Shown in pieces: positions 1 through 10,803 of a DNA stretch of 64,000 nucleotides. The translations under genes were made by a program, and so were the position numbers. Every line of letters begins with the position of its first letter. Positions within the stretch are counted from its first letter, which is position 1. The notes below the pieces were generated by a model that saw nothing but the letters and a program-made list of their open reading frames with translations, ran no database searches and had not been told where the DNA came from. This DNA comes from Colwellia sp. M166 (GTDB taxonomy: Bacteria > Pseudomonadota > Gammaproteobacteria > Enterobacterales > Alteromonadaceae): positions 4,650,001 through 4,714,000 of the forward strand of contig NZ_CP040755.1 of NCBI RefSeq assembly GCF_024585285.1. Direction: 5' to 3'.

Positions 1-1
1 A

Positions 2-637
<636 letters not shown>

Positions 638-979
638 TCGCAAGTCATTAGTAGCTAATAAGCACATTAAATTTACATGTTCTAAGTCAGATAAGTGAAT
701 TAAAACCTGACTAATTGGTAAGTATTTTAAGGCTTTTATTATAGATAAGTATTGTTTTTGGCGTCTTTACGGCAATATCGTCAAAAGCAGAGGTTTTTCA
801 CAATTATTACTAGACGAAAGAAGCTTTCAAGCGTAAAATAAGTGGATTTTGTCAAAAATTTACAGTTCATGATGAATTGGTTAAGGTTTTTGGCATTTTT
901 TGTACGTATCGCTTTTACAGTTAATGGTAGATTCTTAGTTGTTTACCATTAATATTCTTTCTTCTTAACGGAGGTTAAA
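638..979 (+). promoter_or_regulatory. dapB-carA intergenic region with perfect inverted repeat before carA
   Basis: This 342-base gap holds no gene that I can support. Its clearest structure is a perfect 9-bp inverted repeat, TTAATGGTA at 921-929 and TACCATTAA at 944-952, with a 14-base spacer, ending 18 bases before the GGAGG ribosome-binding site of carA (970-974). It could be an operator or a leader hairpin. In enterobacteria the carAB promoter region is controlled by arginine (ArgR) and pyrimidines; I see only a weak half-match to an ArgR box (TGAATTAAAA near 695) and do not claim one. No confident -35/-10 pair was chosen. Confidence 0.45.
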
Positions 980-2125
980 TTGACTAAATCTGCCATGTTA
1001 GTGCTTGAAGACGGCACTGTATTTAAGGGCACCGCTATCGGTGCAGAAGGGACAGCTGTTGGTGAAGTAGTATTCAATACTTCAATGACGGGTTACCAAG
1101 AAATTCTGACTGATCCCTCATATGCAGAGCAAATTGTTACCCTAACATATCCTCATATAGGTAACACAGGTACCAATAGTGAAGATGAAGAATCTAGCAC
1201 TATTTGGGCTAAAGGTTTAGTTATTCGTGACTTACCGTTATTAGCGAGTAATTTTCGAAGTGAACAAAGTTTAAGCGACTACCTAAAAGCGAAAAACATC
1301 TTAGGTATTGCTGATATAGATACCCGTAAATTAACCCGTATATTGCGTGAAAAAGGCGCTCAAAATGGTTGTATCATTGCCGGTGACTTTACTGACGTAA
1401 GTGCGGAAGAAGCAAAGGCGCTAGCACAAGCACAAAGTTTTCCTGGCTTGAAAGGAATGGACTTAGCGAAAGTGGTTTCGACTAAAGAAGCATACTCATG
1501 GACTGAAGGTAGTTGGCAGCTAGGTAAAGGGCACGTTACACCTGAAAAGTCTGATTTTCATGTGGTTGCGTACGATTTCGGTGCCAAACGTAATATTCTA
1601 CGTATGTTAGTCGACCGTGGTTGTAAGCTAACAGTGGTACCTGCGCAAACCTCAGCAGAAGAAGTACTAGCCATGAATCCTGACGGTATTTTCTTATCAA
1701 ATGGCCCTGGTGACCCTGAACCATGTGATTATGCGATCAATGCAATTAAAACATTCTTAACTACAGATATCCCGGTATTTGGTATTTGTTTAGGTCATCA
1801 GCTACTAGGTTTAGCTAGTGGTGCTAAAACGATAAAAATGAAATTTGGTCATCATGGCGGCAACCATCCAGTAAAAGATTTTGCACGAAATGTGGTGATG
1901 ATAACAGCCCAAAACCATGGCTTTGCTGTAGATGAAAACAATTTACCTGAAAACTTAAAAGTGACACATACCTCACTATTTGATGGTTCAATCCAAGGTA
2001 TTCACCGTACAGATAAACCGGCATTTAGTTTTCAAGGCCATCCTGAAGCGAGCCCTGGACCAGCAGATGCTGCACCTTTGTTCGATCACTTTATCGACTT
2101 AATCGTTGCGGCTAAAAAAGCTTAG
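980..2125 (+). CDS. carA: Carbamoyl-phosphate synthase small (glutaminase) subunit
   Basis: Hydrolyses glutamine and channels ammonia to CarB for carbamoyl phosphate, feeding pyrimidine and arginine synthesis. The 381-residue protein has the small-subunit N-terminal domain followed by a class I glutamine amidotransferase domain. The catalytic triad is visible: Cys270 in GICLGHQ, His354 and Glu356 in GHPEASPG. The start is TTG at 980, chosen because GGAGG lies at 970-974, five bases upstream, and the sequence begins in family register ([11 protein letters not shown]). carB follows 29 bases later, so the two form the usual carAB operon. Length and motifs are normal. Confidence 0.98.
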   Translation: MTKSAMLVLEDGTVFKGTAIGAEGTAVGEVVFNTSMTGYQEILTDPSYAEQIVTLTYPHIGNTGTNSEDEESSTIWAKGLVIRDLPLLASNFRSEQSLSDYLKAKNILGIADIDTRKLTRILREKGAQNGCIIAGDFTDVSAEEAKALAQAQSFPGLKGMDLAKVVSTKEAYSWTEGSWQLGKGHVTPEKSDFHVVAYDFGAKRNILRMLVDRGCKLTVVPAQTSAEEVLAMNPDGIFLSNGPGDPEPCDYAINAIKTFLTTDIPVFGICLGHQLLGLASGAKTIKMKFGHHGGNHPVKDFARNVVMITAQNHGFAVDENNLPENLKVTHTSLFDGSIQGIHRTDKPAFSFQGHPEASPGPADAAPLFDHFIDLIVAAKKA

Positions 2126-2154
2126 AACCTAGACAAGAGAAGAGAGATTATAAA

Positions 2155-5100
2155 ATGGCAAAACGTACTGATTTAAAAACTATCTTGATCTTAGGCGCTG
2201 GCCCAATTGTTATTGGTCAAGCATGTGAGTTTGATTACTCTGGCGCACAAGCTTGTAAAGCACTGCGTGAAGAAGGTTACCGAGTTGTATTGGTTAACTC
2301 AAACCCAGCAACGATAATGACCGATCCAGAAATGGCTGATGCGACCTACATCGAACCTATTCACTGGGAAGTTGTGCGCAAAATTATTGAAAAAGAACGT
2401 CCTTGTGCGGTGTTACCGACCATGGGCGGTCAAACAGCATTAAACTGTGCACTTGAACTTGAAGCAAAAGGTGTATTAAAAGAATTCAACGTTGAAATGA
2501 TTGGCGCGACAGCTGATGCAATTGATAAAGCTGAAGACCGTAGTCGTTTCGACAAAGCAATGAAAGCGATTGGTTTAGAAACGCCACGCGCTGAAATAGT
2601 GCATACCCTTGAAGAAGCACACGCGGCAAGTAAAAATTTAGGTTTTCCTTGTATTATTCGTCCATCATTTACTATGGGTGGCAGCGGTGGTGGTATTGCT
2701 TATAACCGTGAAGAATTTGATGAAATTTGTACGCGTGGTTTAGATCTTTCACCGACATCAGAATTATTGATCGATGAATCATTAATCGGTTGGAAAGAAT
2801 ATGAAATGGAAGTGGTACGCGACAAAAATGATAACTGTATCATTATTTGTTCAATTGAAAACTTCGACCCTATGGGTATTCATACCGGTGATTCAATCAC
2901 CGTTGCACCAGCACAAACCTTAACCGATAAAGAATACCAAATCATGCGAAATGCCTCGATTGCGGTATTGCGTGAAATTGGTGTTGAAACCGGTGGTTCA
3001 AACGTACAGTTTGGTATTTGTCCTGACACTGGCCGTATGGTGATTATTGAGATGAACCCACGGGTATCTCGTTCATCAGCGCTTGCTTCAAAAGCAACCG
3101 GCTTCCCCATTGCTAAAATTGCCGCAAAGCTAGCTGTCGGCTACACGCTAGATGAATTAACCAATGATATTACTGGTGGTAAAACTCCAGCATCCTTTGA
3201 GCCGACTATCGACTATGTTGTCACTAAAATACCTCGTTTCAACTTTGAAAAGTTTGCTGGCTCAGAAGATCGTCTAACCACGCAAATGAAATCTGTCGGT
3301 GAGGTGATGTCAATTGGTCGTAACCAACAAGAGTCATTACAGAAAGCTTTACGAGGCTTAGAAGTTGGCGTAAATGGTTTTGACCCTATGGTTGATGTTA
3401 CGCAGCCCGGTGCTAAAACCAAAATAATGCATGAGTTACAAGAAGCGGGTGCCGATCGTATCTGGTATATTGCCGATGCTTTTCGCCTAGGCTTAACGGT
3501 TGACGATATTTTCCGTTTAACGAAAGTTGACCGTTGGTTCTTAGTGCAAATTGAAGACATTATTTTAGAAGAAGCGAAAGTTACCGAAGGTGGCTTAAAA
3601 ATATTAACACCAACTTATCTACGTAAATTAAAACGTAAAGGTTTTGCTGATTCACGTTTAGCTGATTTGATTGGTGTCGCTGAAGCTGAAATACGTAAAA
3701 AACGTCATAATGCAAATATTTTTCCCGTCTATAAACGTGTGGATACCTGTGCGGCTGAGTTTAGCTCAGACACTGCTTACATGTATTCTACTTATGATGA
3801 AGAATGTGAAGCTAACCCGACAGATAAAGAGTCGATCATGATCTTAGGTGGCGGTCCAAACCGTATTGGTCAAGGTATTGAGTTCGATTACTGTTGTGTA
3901 CATGCTGCGCTTGCTTTACGCGAAGATGGTTATGAGACCATTATGGTTAACTGTAACCCTGAAACAGTTTCAACGGATTATGACACTTCAGACCGTTTAT
4001 ATTTTGAGTCGATTACTTTTGAAGATGTATTAGAAATTGTCCGGATTGAAAAACCTAAAGGTGTCATCGTGCAGTATGGCGGTCAAACACCCCTTAAATT
4101 AGCTCGTGCGTTAGAAGCTGCAGGTGTGCCAATTATTGGTACTTCACCCGATGCCATTGACCGCGCAGAAGACAGAGAGCGCTTCCAACAAGCCGTTGAT
4201 CGTTTAGGTTTGTTACAACCGGAAAATGCGACAGTAACCTCTATAGATGAGGCGATGGCAAAAGCAGAAGCTATTGGTTTCCCACTGGTGGTTCGTCCGT
4301 CTTATGTTTTAGGTGGTCGTGCCATGGAAATTGTTTACGACCTCGATGATTTACGCCGTTACATGACTGAAGCGGTAAGTGTATCGAATGACTCGCCAGT
4401 ATTGCTTGATCATTTCCTTGATGATGCTATTGAAGTAGATATTGATGTGGTTTGTGATGGAGTCGATGTGGTTGTTGGCGGTATTATGCAGCATATCGAA
4501 CAAGCCGGTGTTCACTCAGGTGATTCAGCATGTTCATTACCGGCATACAGTTTAAGCCAAGAAGTACAAGATGTTATGCGCAAGCAAGTGACCGATCTTG
4601 CTTTTGAGTTGGGTGTTATTGGTTTAATGAATACCCAAATGGCGGTTAAAGATGGCGAAGTGTACATCATTGAAGTTAACCCTCGTGCTGCGCGTACTAT
4701 ACCGTTTGTATCGAAAGCAACAGCGGTGCCTTTAGCTAAAGTAGGTGCGCGTGTAATGGCCGGTAAATCGCTGAAAGAGCAAGGTATTATAAAAGAAGTT
4801 ATTCCACCGTATTTTTCAGTAAAAGAAGTTGTTATCCCATTTAATAAGTTCCATGGCAGTGATCCGTTAGTCGGACCAGAAATGCGTTCAACTGGTGAAG
4901 TCATGGGTGTGGGGGATACCTTTGAAGAAGCTTATGCCAAAGCTAACTTAGGTGCTGGTGTTTCAGTACCTAAAGATGGCCGCGCGTTAATTTCTGTACG
5001 TAATAGTGATAAAGGCCGAGTTGCTGATTTAGCTCGACAAATGGTGGCATTGGGTTATGAAATTGATGCCACGCACGGAACGGCTATCATCCTAGGTGAA

Positions 5101-5373
5101 GCGAACATTCCTTGTCGATTAGTGAATAAAGTACATGAAGGTCGTCCACATATTCTTGATAGAATTAAGAATGGTGAATACAACTACATTATTAATACTA
5201 CCGAAGGTCGTAAAGCGATTGAAGATTCTAAAGTATTACGTGGTGGTGCTTTACGTTACAAAGTCGCATATACTACAACATTGAACGCTGCGTTTGCTGC
5301 TTGTCAATCACACTCGGCAGATGACCGCAATATTGTAACGTCAATACAAGAGCTACATAAGCGTTGTAAATAA
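2155..5373 (+). CDS. carB: Carbamoyl-phosphate synthase large subunit
   Basis: Makes carbamoyl phosphate from bicarbonate, two ATP and ammonia delivered by CarA. At 1072 residues it has full family length. Two homologous halves are visible, each with a pre-ATP-grasp and an ATP-grasp domain: the first opens with [18 protein letters not shown], the second near residue 560 with [18 protein letters not shown]; the metal/ATP loops [18 protein letters not shown] and [18 protein letters not shown] appear in each. The C-terminal MGS-like allosteric domain, which binds UMP and ornithine in Escherichia coli, is present (from about residue 935, [10 protein letters not shown]). Start ATG is preceded by an AGAGAAGAGAGA purine tract. 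No disruption seen. Confidence 0.98.
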   Translation: MAKRTDLKTILILGAGPIVIGQACEFDYSGAQACKALREEGYRVVLVNSNPATIMTDPEMADATYIEPIHWEVVRKIIEKERPCAVLPTMGGQTALNCALELEAKGVLKEFNVEMIGATADAIDKAEDRSRFDKAMKAIGLETPRAEIVHTLEEAHAASKNLGFPCIIRPSFTMGGSGGGIAYNREEFDEICTRGLDLSPTSELLIDESLIGWKEYEMEVVRDKNDNCIIICSIENFDPMGIHTGDSITVAPAQTLTDKEYQIMRNASIAVLREIGVETGGSNVQFGICPDTGRMVIIEMNPRVSRSSALASKATGFPIAKIAAKLAVGYTLDELTNDITGGKTPASFEPTIDYVVTKIPRFNFEKFAGSEDRLTTQMKSVGEVMSIGRNQQESLQKALRGLEVGVNGFDPMVDVTQPGAKTKIMHELQEAGADRIWYIADAFRLGLTVDDIFRLTKVDRWFLVQIEDIILEEAKVTEGGLKILTPTYLRKLKRKGFADSRLADLIGVAEAEIRKKRHNANIFPVYKRVDTCAAEFSSDTAYMYSTYDEECEANPTDKESIMILGGGPNRIGQGIEFDYCCVHAALALREDGYETIMVNCNPETVSTDYDTSDRLYFESITFEDVLEIVRIEKPKGVIVQYGGQTPLKLARALEAAGVPIIGTSPDAIDRAEDRERFQQAVDRLGLLQPENATVTSIDEAMAKAEAIGFPLVVRPSYVLGGRAMEIVYDLDDLRRYMTEAVSVSNDSPVLLDHFLDDAIEVDIDVVCDGVDVVVGGIMQHIEQAGVHSGDSACSLPAYSLSQEVQDVMRKQVTDLAFELGVIGLMNTQMAVKDGEVYIIEVNPRAARTIPFVSKATAVPLAKVGARVMAGKSLKEQGIIKEVIPPYFSVKEVVIPFNKFHGSDPLVGPEMRSTGEVMGVGDTFEEAYAKANLGAGVSVPKDGRALISVRNSDKGRVADLARQMVALGYEIDATHGTAIILGEANIPCRLVNKVHEGRPHILDRIKNGEYNYIINTTEGRKAIEDSKVLRGGALRYKVAYTTTLNAAFAACQSHSADDRNIVTSIQELHKRCK

Positions 5374-5448
5374 AGCTATTTGAGTGATAAATTTGTTCTT
5401 ATAAAGAGCTAGTTTTCTCAAGTTTTTATTTTAGCGAAGTATTTTTTG

Positions 5449-5493
5449 AAGGTGGTTACCTAGTTTTTAACATAGGTTAGCCGCCTTTCTTGT
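5449..5493 (+). terminator. Probable rho-independent terminator after carB
   Basis: An imperfect hairpin pairs AAGGTGGTTACCTA (5449-5462) with TAGGTTAGCCGCCTT (5473-5487), using G-U pairs and one bulge, followed by TTCTTGTT. It separates carAB from greA. Because the greA start is only 19 bases beyond, it could also act as a leader hairpin for greA. Confidence 0.55.
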
Positions 5494-5511
5494 TAGTAAA
5501 AGAAGAGTAAA

Positions 5512-5988
5512 ATGATAAAATATCCGATGACATTGCTTGGCGCTGAGCAATTAAAAGAAGAATTAAGAATTTTAAAAACAGAAAAACGTCCTCGTATCGT
5601 TAAAGACATTGCCGATGCTCGTGAGCACGGTGATTTAAAAGAAAATGCAGAGTATCATGCGGCTAAAGAAGAGCAAGGTTTCTGTGAAGGACGTATTCAA
5701 GATATTGAAGGCCGTTTATGTAATGCACAAGTTATCGACGTAACTAAAATACCAAATAATGGTAAAGTTATTTTTGGTGCCACAGTAACCTTATTGAATA
5801 TCGATACTGAAGTTGAAGTGACTTATAAAATTGTTGGTGATGATGAAGCCGATTTTAAAACTGGACGCATCTCGTTAAACTCACCGATTGCTCGTGGTTT
5901 AATTGGTAAAGAGGTTGACACTGAAATTGAAATTATTACCCCTGGTGGCGTGGTTGAATATGAGATTGTTGCAGTAGAGCATATTTAA
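5512..5988 (+). CDS. greA: Transcription elongation factor GreA
   Basis: Binds the RNA polymerase secondary channel and stimulates cleavage of backtracked transcripts. The 158 residues match the family length. The N-terminal antiparallel coiled coil (residues 1-75) carries the tip sequence [20 protein letters not shown] with the acidic residues that act at the polymerase active site; the C-terminal FKBP-like globular domain follows ([19 protein letters not shown], signature region). Start ATG has the purine stretch AAAAGAAGAG just upstream. It stands alone, with hairpins on both sides. Its TAA stop shares its last base with a palindromic repeat element. Confidence 0.97.
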   Translation: MIKYPMTLLGAEQLKEELRILKTEKRPRIVKDIADAREHGDLKENAEYHAAKEEQGFCEGRIQDIEGRLCNAQVIDVTKIPNNGKVIFGATVTLLNIDTEVEVTYKIVGDDEADFKTGRISLNSPIARGLIGKEVDTEIEIITPGGVVEYEIVAVEHI

Positions 5989-6039
5989 TATCAATTTTAC
6001 TAAGTTTCTGAGTGGGAAAAAATTTAATAAACTTGGTAT
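5988..6039. repeat. Palindromic short repeat, copy 1 of a dispersed family
   Basis: A 52-base imperfect palindrome begins at the greA stop codon. Its arms, ATATCAATTTTACTAAGTTTC and the reverse complement of AAAATTTAATAAACTTGGTAT, are 21 bases with five mismatches; the centre is TGAGTGGGAA. The left arm matches the start of the repeats at 38530 and 63884 (ATACCAATT, CTAAGTTTCTT), and the centre matches their TTCCCACTCA in inverted orientation. No open reading frame is inside. It looks like a MITE or REP-type element. Confidence 0.7.
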
Positions 6040-6064
6040 AACTGTCAGTCATATTTAAAATTGG

Positions 6065-6103
6065 ACGCACTTAATGGTAAGGTAAGTGCGTTTAGTCTTA
6101 TTT
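6065..6103 (+). terminator. Rho-independent terminator of greA
   Basis: Perfect 9-bp stem ACGCACTTA (6065-6073) with TAAGTGCGT (6083-6091), 9-base loop, followed by TTAGTCTTATTT. It lies 76 bases after the greA stop and just before the convergent rhodanese gene. Confidence 0.75.
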
Positions 6104-6128
6104 AAGCCGGTTATTTATTTCATGTATG

Positions 6129-6509
6129 CTACTGTTTTTTTTGTGCCTGAAGTACATCGTGGTGTTGACAGCTAATAGCACTAACATTTTGATAGCCAAT
6201 GCGCTGTAGTTGTTCAGCAGCTAAGGCAGCACGCCCACCAGAAGCACAATGTAAATAAATTTTCATCTCTGGATCGGGACAGTGTTTGGCAATAGTCATT
6301 TCCAATATGCCACGAGGGATATGTATAGAGTTATCAATTGGTGAAGCGTTAAATTCTGCCGGTTCTCTGACATCAATAAATGTCGCATTTTTGTTTGTAA
6401 AAGCATGTGCCGCGCTAACACAATTAACTGATTTTTTAGCCAGTGCAACTAATTCCGGTACTGATAAAATCATTTTATAATCCATAGAAATATCGAGTTT
6501 GTATTTCAT
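6129..6509 (-). CDS. Rhodanese-like domain protein
   Basis: A single-domain sulfurtransferase-type protein of 126 residues with no signal peptide, so cytoplasmic. Seen are the family motifs FIDVREPAEF (about 45-53), HIPRG (63-67) and the active-site loop HCASGGRAALAA with Cys88, which would carry the persulfide. The loop CASGGR is like that of GlpE/PspE-type rhodaneses. The first ATG (6509) lacks a clear ribosome-binding site; an ATG at 6473 with GGA seven bases upstream would give a protein starting MILSVPEL and is an alternative. Substrate and partner cannot be read from the sequence. It is a single gene, separated from yhbY by a terminator. Confidence 0.85.
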   Translation of the reverse strand: MKYKLDISMDYKMILSVPELVALAKKSVNCVSAAHAFTNKNATFIDVREPAEFNASPIDNSIHIPRGILEMTIAKHCPDPEMKIYLHCASGGRAALAAEQLQRIGYQNVSAISCQHHDVLQAQKKQ

Positions 6510-6579
6510 TCTATGATAAAGATAAAGGCTTGTATATTAGTTTTTTCTAATGTAGAGGTTTTGATGTTGTTAGAATATG

Positions 6580-6603
6580 AAAAAAGGGCAGAAGCCCTTT
6601 TTT
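6580..6603. terminator. Bidirectional rho-independent terminator after yhbY
   Basis: A6-GGGC-AGAA-GCCC-T6: a GC stem with a tetraloop flanked by A and T runs, working on both strands. It sits downstream of the minus-strand yhbY and upstream of the minus-strand rhodanese gene, separating the two. Confidence 0.9.
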
Positions 6604-6634
6604 AAATATCCAGTTAATTAATCAGTTATGATCA

Positions 6635-6931
6635 TTAAACTTTAGGTATGCGAATTTTCTTTTCTTCAGATTGGCGATAAATAACTAAGGTTTTACCGAT
6701 CACTTGCACTTTAGTTGCCTTTGTTTCACGACAAATGGCTTCAACAATAAGTGCTTTTGTTTCACGATCATCGGTAGGGATTTTAATCTTAATTAATTCG
6801 TGATGGTTTAAAGCGAAGTCGACTTCGGCAACTACCGCTTCGGTAAGACCGTTGTTACCTAGTAATACCACGGGTTTAAGGCTATGTGCTAGGCCTTTTA
6901 AATACTGAATTTGTTTTTTATTTAGGTTCAT
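6635..6931 (-). CDS. yhbY: Ribosome assembly RNA-binding protein YhbY
   Basis: A 98-residue CRM (CRS1-YhbY) domain protein that associates with 50S precursors. The sequence runs MNLNKKQIQYLKGLAHSL and then KPVVLLGNNGLTEAVVAE, matching the Escherichia coli protein almost residue for residue; the GxxG-like RNA-binding loop is LGNNGLT. I place the start at the ATG of 6931 because it aligns with E. coli; a TTG two codons upstream (6937) is also open. It is divergent from rlmE, as in E. coli, with about 210 bases between them. Confident by length and sequence. Confidence 0.96.
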   Translation of the reverse strand: MNLNKKQIQYLKGLAHSLKPVVLLGNNGLTEAVVAEVDFALNHHELIKIKIPTDDRETKALIVEAICRETKATKVQVIGKTLVIYRQSEEKKIRIPKV

Positions 6932-7145
6932 TAACAATTTTCGTTACAAGTTAGCTTGAATTATCGCTATTTTACCTCCATCTAGTTTGTAATACTAATA
7001 TTGTTTACAAAGTGATAGCTTTTTAACGTACTTTTCTGCTTTGTTTTTGGTTAATATAGACCTGACCTTATTTAGACAGTAAATAAAGTTAACGAATATT
7101 CGAAAGTTAAGTAACGTTTAATAGCATAATAGATAAGTGGATTGA

Positions 7146-7775
7146 ATGAGTAAGAATAAGGTCAGTGTCAGTAGTGCTCGGTGGTTGAAAGAGCATTTTG
7201 ATGATGAATATGTAAAAAAAGCGCAAAGGTTAGGGCTTCGCTCACGCGCTGTTTTTAAACTTGAAGAGATCAATAAAAAAGACAAGCTGATTAAGTCAGG
7301 CATGAAAGTGGTTGATTTAGGTGCAGCTCCAGGCGGCTGGTCTGAGTACGCAACGAAAGTTGTTGGTGATAGCGGACAAGTGATCGCCTGTGATATTTTA
7401 GCTATGGATCCTATTGCAGGAGTTGATTTTCTGCAAGGTGACTTTCGTGAAGAAGCCGTACTTGATGCGTTATTGAACCGAATTAATGGTAAAAATATCG
7501 ATGTTGTTATGTCTGACATGGCAGCAAACTTTACCGGTAATGATACCGCAGACGCGGCACGAAGCATGTATTTAGTAGAGTTAGCGCTTGATATGTGTAA
7601 CCAAGTTTTAAAGAAAAATGGCGCTTTTGTAGTGAAAGTGTTTCAAGGAGAGGGCTTTGAGCAGTTTATGAAAGATGCTCGAACCGCATTTAAAACCGTT
7701 AAAACTCGCAAGCCAGAATCATCGCGTGCTCGTTCACGTGAAGTTTATCTAGTGGCGACCGGCTTTAAATTGTAG
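7146..7775 (+). CDS. rlmE: 23S rRNA (uridine-2'-O) methyltransferase RlmE (FtsJ/RrmJ)
   Basis: Methylates the 2'-O of U2552 in 23S rRNA of the 50S subunit using SAM. The 209 residues include the SAM motif [15 protein letters not shown] (55-69) and the complete KDKE catalytic tetrad at exactly the E. coli positions: Lys38, Asp124 (MSDMA), Lys164 (VVKVF) and Glu199 (REVYLVA). Start ATG is preceded by AGTGGATTGA. ftsH begins 58 bases after the stop, the conserved rlmE-ftsH pair. Confidence 0.98.
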   Translation: MSKNKVSVSSARWLKEHFDDEYVKKAQRLGLRSRAVFKLEEINKKDKLIKSGMKVVDLGAAPGGWSEYATKVVGDSGQVIACDILAMDPIAGVDFLQGDFREEAVLDALLNRINGKNIDVVMSDMAANFTGNDTADAARSMYLVELALDMCNQVLKKNGAFVVKVFQGEGFEQFMKDARTAFKTVKTRKPESSRARSREVYLVATGFKL

Positions 7776-7833
7776 TAAATTAGATGGAATTATTTCATCG
7801 CACCATTTTGAACATTAGCAAGAGGTCATTAAG

Positions 7834-9795
7834 TTGAGCGATATGGCAAAAAATCTTATTTTATGGTTAGTTATTGCAGTTGTACTTATGTCTGTTTTCC
7901 AGAGTTTTACTCCTGGAAGCGGCAATGAACAACAAGTAGATTACACACAATTTATCCAAGACGTACGTCAAGGGCAAATTAGAGAAGTTGACGTTGATAG
8001 AAATGGCGTTATTAATGGTATTAAACGTAGCGGTGAGAACTTTGTTACAGTTATCCCGGGTGGCTATGATCGTGATTTAATCAATGATTTAGTTAAACAA
8101 GGCGTAAATGCATCCGGCGAATTACCAGAAGAACCTAGTTTCTTAATGACTATCTTTGTTTCTTGGTTCCCAATGATATTGCTTATTGGTGTCTGGATTT
8201 TCTTCATGCGTCAAATGCAAGGTGGTGGCGGTAAAGGCGCGATGAGTTTCGGAAAATCGAAAGCGCGCTTATTAGGCGAAGATCAAATTAAAACTACCTT
8301 TGCTGATGTTGCAGGTTGTGACGAAGCAAAAGAAGAAGTATCTGAATTAGTCGATTATTTGAAAGACCCATCACGCTTTCAAAAACTTGGTGGCCGTATT
8401 CCATCAGGCGTATTGATGGTGGGTCAACCCGGTACCGGTAAAACTTTATTAGCAAAAGCCATTGCCGGTGAAGCTAAAGTTCCGTTTTTTACTATTTCTG
8501 GTTCAGACTTTGTTGAAATGTTTGTTGGTGTTGGTGCCTCTCGTGTGCGTGACATGTTCGAACAAGCGAAAAAATCAGCGCCTTGTATTATCTTCATCGA
8601 TGAAATTGATGCTGTTGGTCGCCAACGTGGCGCAGGTATGGGTGGTGGTCATGATGAACGTGAGCAAACACTAAACCAAATGCTAGTTGAAATGGATGGT
8701 TTTGAAGGTAATGAAGGCGTTATTGTTATTGCTGCAACTAACCGTCCAGACGTGTTAGATCCGGCATTACTTCGTCCTGGTCGTTTTGACCGTCAAGTCA
8801 CTGTTGGTTTGCCTGATATTCGTGGCCGTGAACAAATTCTTAAAGTACATATGCGTAAAGTACCATTAGGTGACGATGTTAAAGCGTCGGTTATTGCTCG
8901 TGGTACCCCAGGCTTTTCTGGTGCTGACTTAGCTAACTTAGTTAACGAAGCGGCATTGTTTGCAGCCCGTTCAGCACGACGCGTTGTGGGTATGGCTGAA
9001 TTTGAAAAAGCGAAAGATAAAATCATGATGGGTTCAGAGCGCCGTTCAATGGTAATGAGCGAAACTGAAAAAGAAATGACCGCTTACCATGAAGCGGGTC
9101 ACGCTATTGTTGGTCGCTTAGTACCTGATCATGATCCAGTTTACAAAGTCAGTATTATGCCACGTGGCCGTGCGTTAGGTGTCACTATGTACTTACCTGA
9201 ACAAGACAGATTTAGTCATAGTAAACAGCACTTGGAAAGTAATATTTCATCGTTATACGGTGGCCGTATTGCTGAAGAAATGATTTACGGTTTTGAAAAA
9301 GTGTCAACAGGTGCATCAAATGATATTGAACGTGCCACGCAACTTGCCCGTAAAATGGTAACACAATGGGGCTTTTCTCAAAAAATGGGTCCTATGCTAT
9401 TTGCTGAAGAAGAAGGTGAAGTATTTTTAGGCAGAACATCGTCTAAATCACTGAACATGTCTGACGAAACAGCACGCGCTATTGATGAAGAAATTAAAGA
9501 CTTTGTTAATCGTAACTATGAACGTGCAGCGACTATCTTAAAAGAAAATGAAGATATTTTGCATGCGATGAAAGATGCGTTAATGGAATATGAAACTATT
9601 GATGCCTTGCAAGTAGATGATCTAATGAATCGTACTAAAGTTCGCCCACCGGCTGACTTTGATGGTAGGAACTCTGATGATAAATCAGATAACAATGCTG
9701 ACTCTAGTAAACCATCAGCAAAAAAAGATGATGAGAAAAAGGAATCAACTGAATCTTCAAGCTCAACTGAACCTTCAGATATTCCTGCTAAATAA
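7834..9795 (+). CDS. ftsH: ATP-dependent zinc metalloprotease FtsH
   Basis: Membrane-bound AAA+ protease that degrades membrane and short-lived cytoplasmic proteins. The 653 residues show two N-terminal membrane helices (about 7-24 and 105-127) with a periplasmic domain between, the AAA+ module with Walker A GQPGTGKT (197-204), Walker [12 protein letters not shown] and the arginine-finger region RPGRFDRQV, then the peptidase with zinc motif HEAGH (His419, Glu420, His423). The C-terminal tail from about 615 is acidic, Ser/Asp-rich and low complexity. TTG at 7834 is chosen as start because AGAGG lies eight bases upstream; E. coli FtsH starts at the residue equivalent to the ATG at 7843 ([10 protein letters not shown]), which is 17 bases from that site. 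Confidence 0.97.
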   Translation: MSDMAKNLILWLVIAVVLMSVFQSFTPGSGNEQQVDYTQFIQDVRQGQIREVDVDRNGVINGIKRSGENFVTVIPGGYDRDLINDLVKQGVNASGELPEEPSFLMTIFVSWFPMILLIGVWIFFMRQMQGGGGKGAMSFGKSKARLLGEDQIKTTFADVAGCDEAKEEVSELVDYLKDPSRFQKLGGRIPSGVLMVGQPGTGKTLLAKAIAGEAKVPFFTISGSDFVEMFVGVGASRVRDMFEQAKKSAPCIIFIDEIDAVGRQRGAGMGGGHDEREQTLNQMLVEMDGFEGNEGVIVIAATNRPDVLDPALLRPGRFDRQVTVGLPDIRGREQILKVHMRKVPLGDDVKASVIARGTPGFSGADLANLVNEAALFAARSARRVVGMAEFEKAKDKIMMGSERRSMVMSETEKEMTAYHEAGHAIVGRLVPDHDPVYKVSIMPRGRALGVTMYLPEQDRFSHSKQHLESNISSLYGGRIAEEMIYGFEKVSTGASNDIERATQLARKMVTQWGFSQKMGPMLFAEEEGEVFLGRTSSKSLNMSDETARAIDEEIKDFVNRNYERAATILKENEDILHAMKDALMEYETIDALQVDDLMNRTKVRPPADFDGRNSDDKSDNNADSSKPSAKKDDEKKESTESSSSTEPSDIPAK

Positions 9796-9812
9796 ATAGC
9801 ATATATGACATA

Positions 9813-9862
9813 AAAGCCTCAATGGTTAAATCATTCGATTTATCAGCTATTGAGGCTTTAAC
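9813..9862 (+). terminator. Hairpin terminator between ftsH and folP
   Basis: Perfect 11-bp stem AAAGCCTCAAT (9813-9823) with ATTGAGGCTTT (9849-9859) around a 25-base loop that itself can pair AAATC with GATTT. The trailing sequence is TTTAACTTA, so termination may be partial; folP follows 50 bases later. Confidence 0.65.
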
Positions 9863-9910
9863 TTATGTAAAGTTTGAACATTATTTATCAACAAAATTAA
9901 TAAAGAGCAT

Positions 9911-10750
9911 ATGCAGGTAAATTATCTTAATTGTCCAAACTCAAGTCTCGACTTATCGACACCGCAAGTGATGGGTATTCTTAACCTTACCCCAGATTCA
10001 TTTTCAGATGGTGGCAAGTACATGCAACTTGAACATGCGCTTGCACAAGTTGAACGTATGATTGCTGATGGTGCTAGCATTATTGATATTGGTGGTGAGT
10101 CAACACGACCAGGTGCTGCGGAGGTCAGTGAAGCCGATGAGTTAGCGCGTGTTATTCCAGTGCTTATTGCCATTAAGCAACGCTTTAATATTTTAGTGTC
10201 GATTGATACGAGTAAAGCAGCGGTAATGAACGCGGCAATAACTGCCGGTGCTGATATGATTAATGATGTTGCAGCCTTACAAAATGAAGGTTGTTTAGCG
10301 GCGGTGGCGCAAAGTAATATTCCGCTTTGTTTAATGCATATGCAAGGTTTACCTCGCACCATGCAAAACAATCCCAGTTACCAGCATGTGATTAACGATA
10401 TAGTAACGTTTTTTCAACAACGAATTGAGGCTTGCCTTAGTGCAGGCATCGCGCGTGAGCGCATAATTTTAGATCCGGGTTTTGGTTTTGGAAAAACACT
10501 TGCGCAAAATTATCACTTATTAGCGAATTTATCTGCATTCTCTCAGCTAAAACTACCTTTACTTATTGGTGTTTCGCGTAAATCTATGATAGGAAATTTA
10601 TTAAATCGAGATGTTAAACAACGTCTTGCCGGTAGCTTAAGTGCTGCCATTATTGCCGCCCAACAAGGAGCCAATATTATTCGTGTGCACGATGTTGCTG
10701 CAACCGTGGACGCATTAACAGTATTACAAGCCGTAACTGATAATCAGTAA
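9911..10750 (+). CDS. folP: Dihydropteroate synthase
   Basis: Condenses p-aminobenzoate with hydroxymethyl-dihydropterin pyrophosphate in folate synthesis; target of sulfonamides. The 279 residues form the TIM-barrel family domain: VMGILNLTPDSFSDGGKY (about 20-37, the first signature, pyrophosphate-binding loop), DIGGESTRPGA (second signature, 60-70), LVSIDTSKAAV, MINDVAAL, ILDPGFGFGKTLAQN and LIGVSRKSMIG. Start ATG has AAAGAG upstream. It lies between ftsH and glmM, the same neighbours as in E. coli. Confidence 0.97.
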   Translation: MQVNYLNCPNSSLDLSTPQVMGILNLTPDSFSDGGKYMQLEHALAQVERMIADGASIIDIGGESTRPGAAEVSEADELARVIPVLIAIKQRFNILVSIDTSKAAVMNAAITAGADMINDVAALQNEGCLAAVAQSNIPLCLMHMQGLPRTMQNNPSYQHVINDIVTFFQQRIEACLSAGIARERIILDPGFGFGKTLAQNYHLLANLSAFSQLKLPLLIGVSRKSMIGNLLNRDVKQRLAGSLSAAIIAAQQGANIIRVHDVAATVDALTVLQAVTDNQ

Positions 10751-10803
10751 ACAGCTAAGATTAAAAAGCTAATAGCAAAGCCATTAGCGCAATGGAGAAA
10801 CTC

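Noticed and set aside
680..710. ArgR box upstream of carA
   Set aside because: Only a half-site-like TGAATT is present; the second half does not match.
7118..7567. 149-codon minus-strand frame opposite rlmE
   Set aside because: Shadow of rlmE, whose full KDKE tetrad proves the plus-strand frame.
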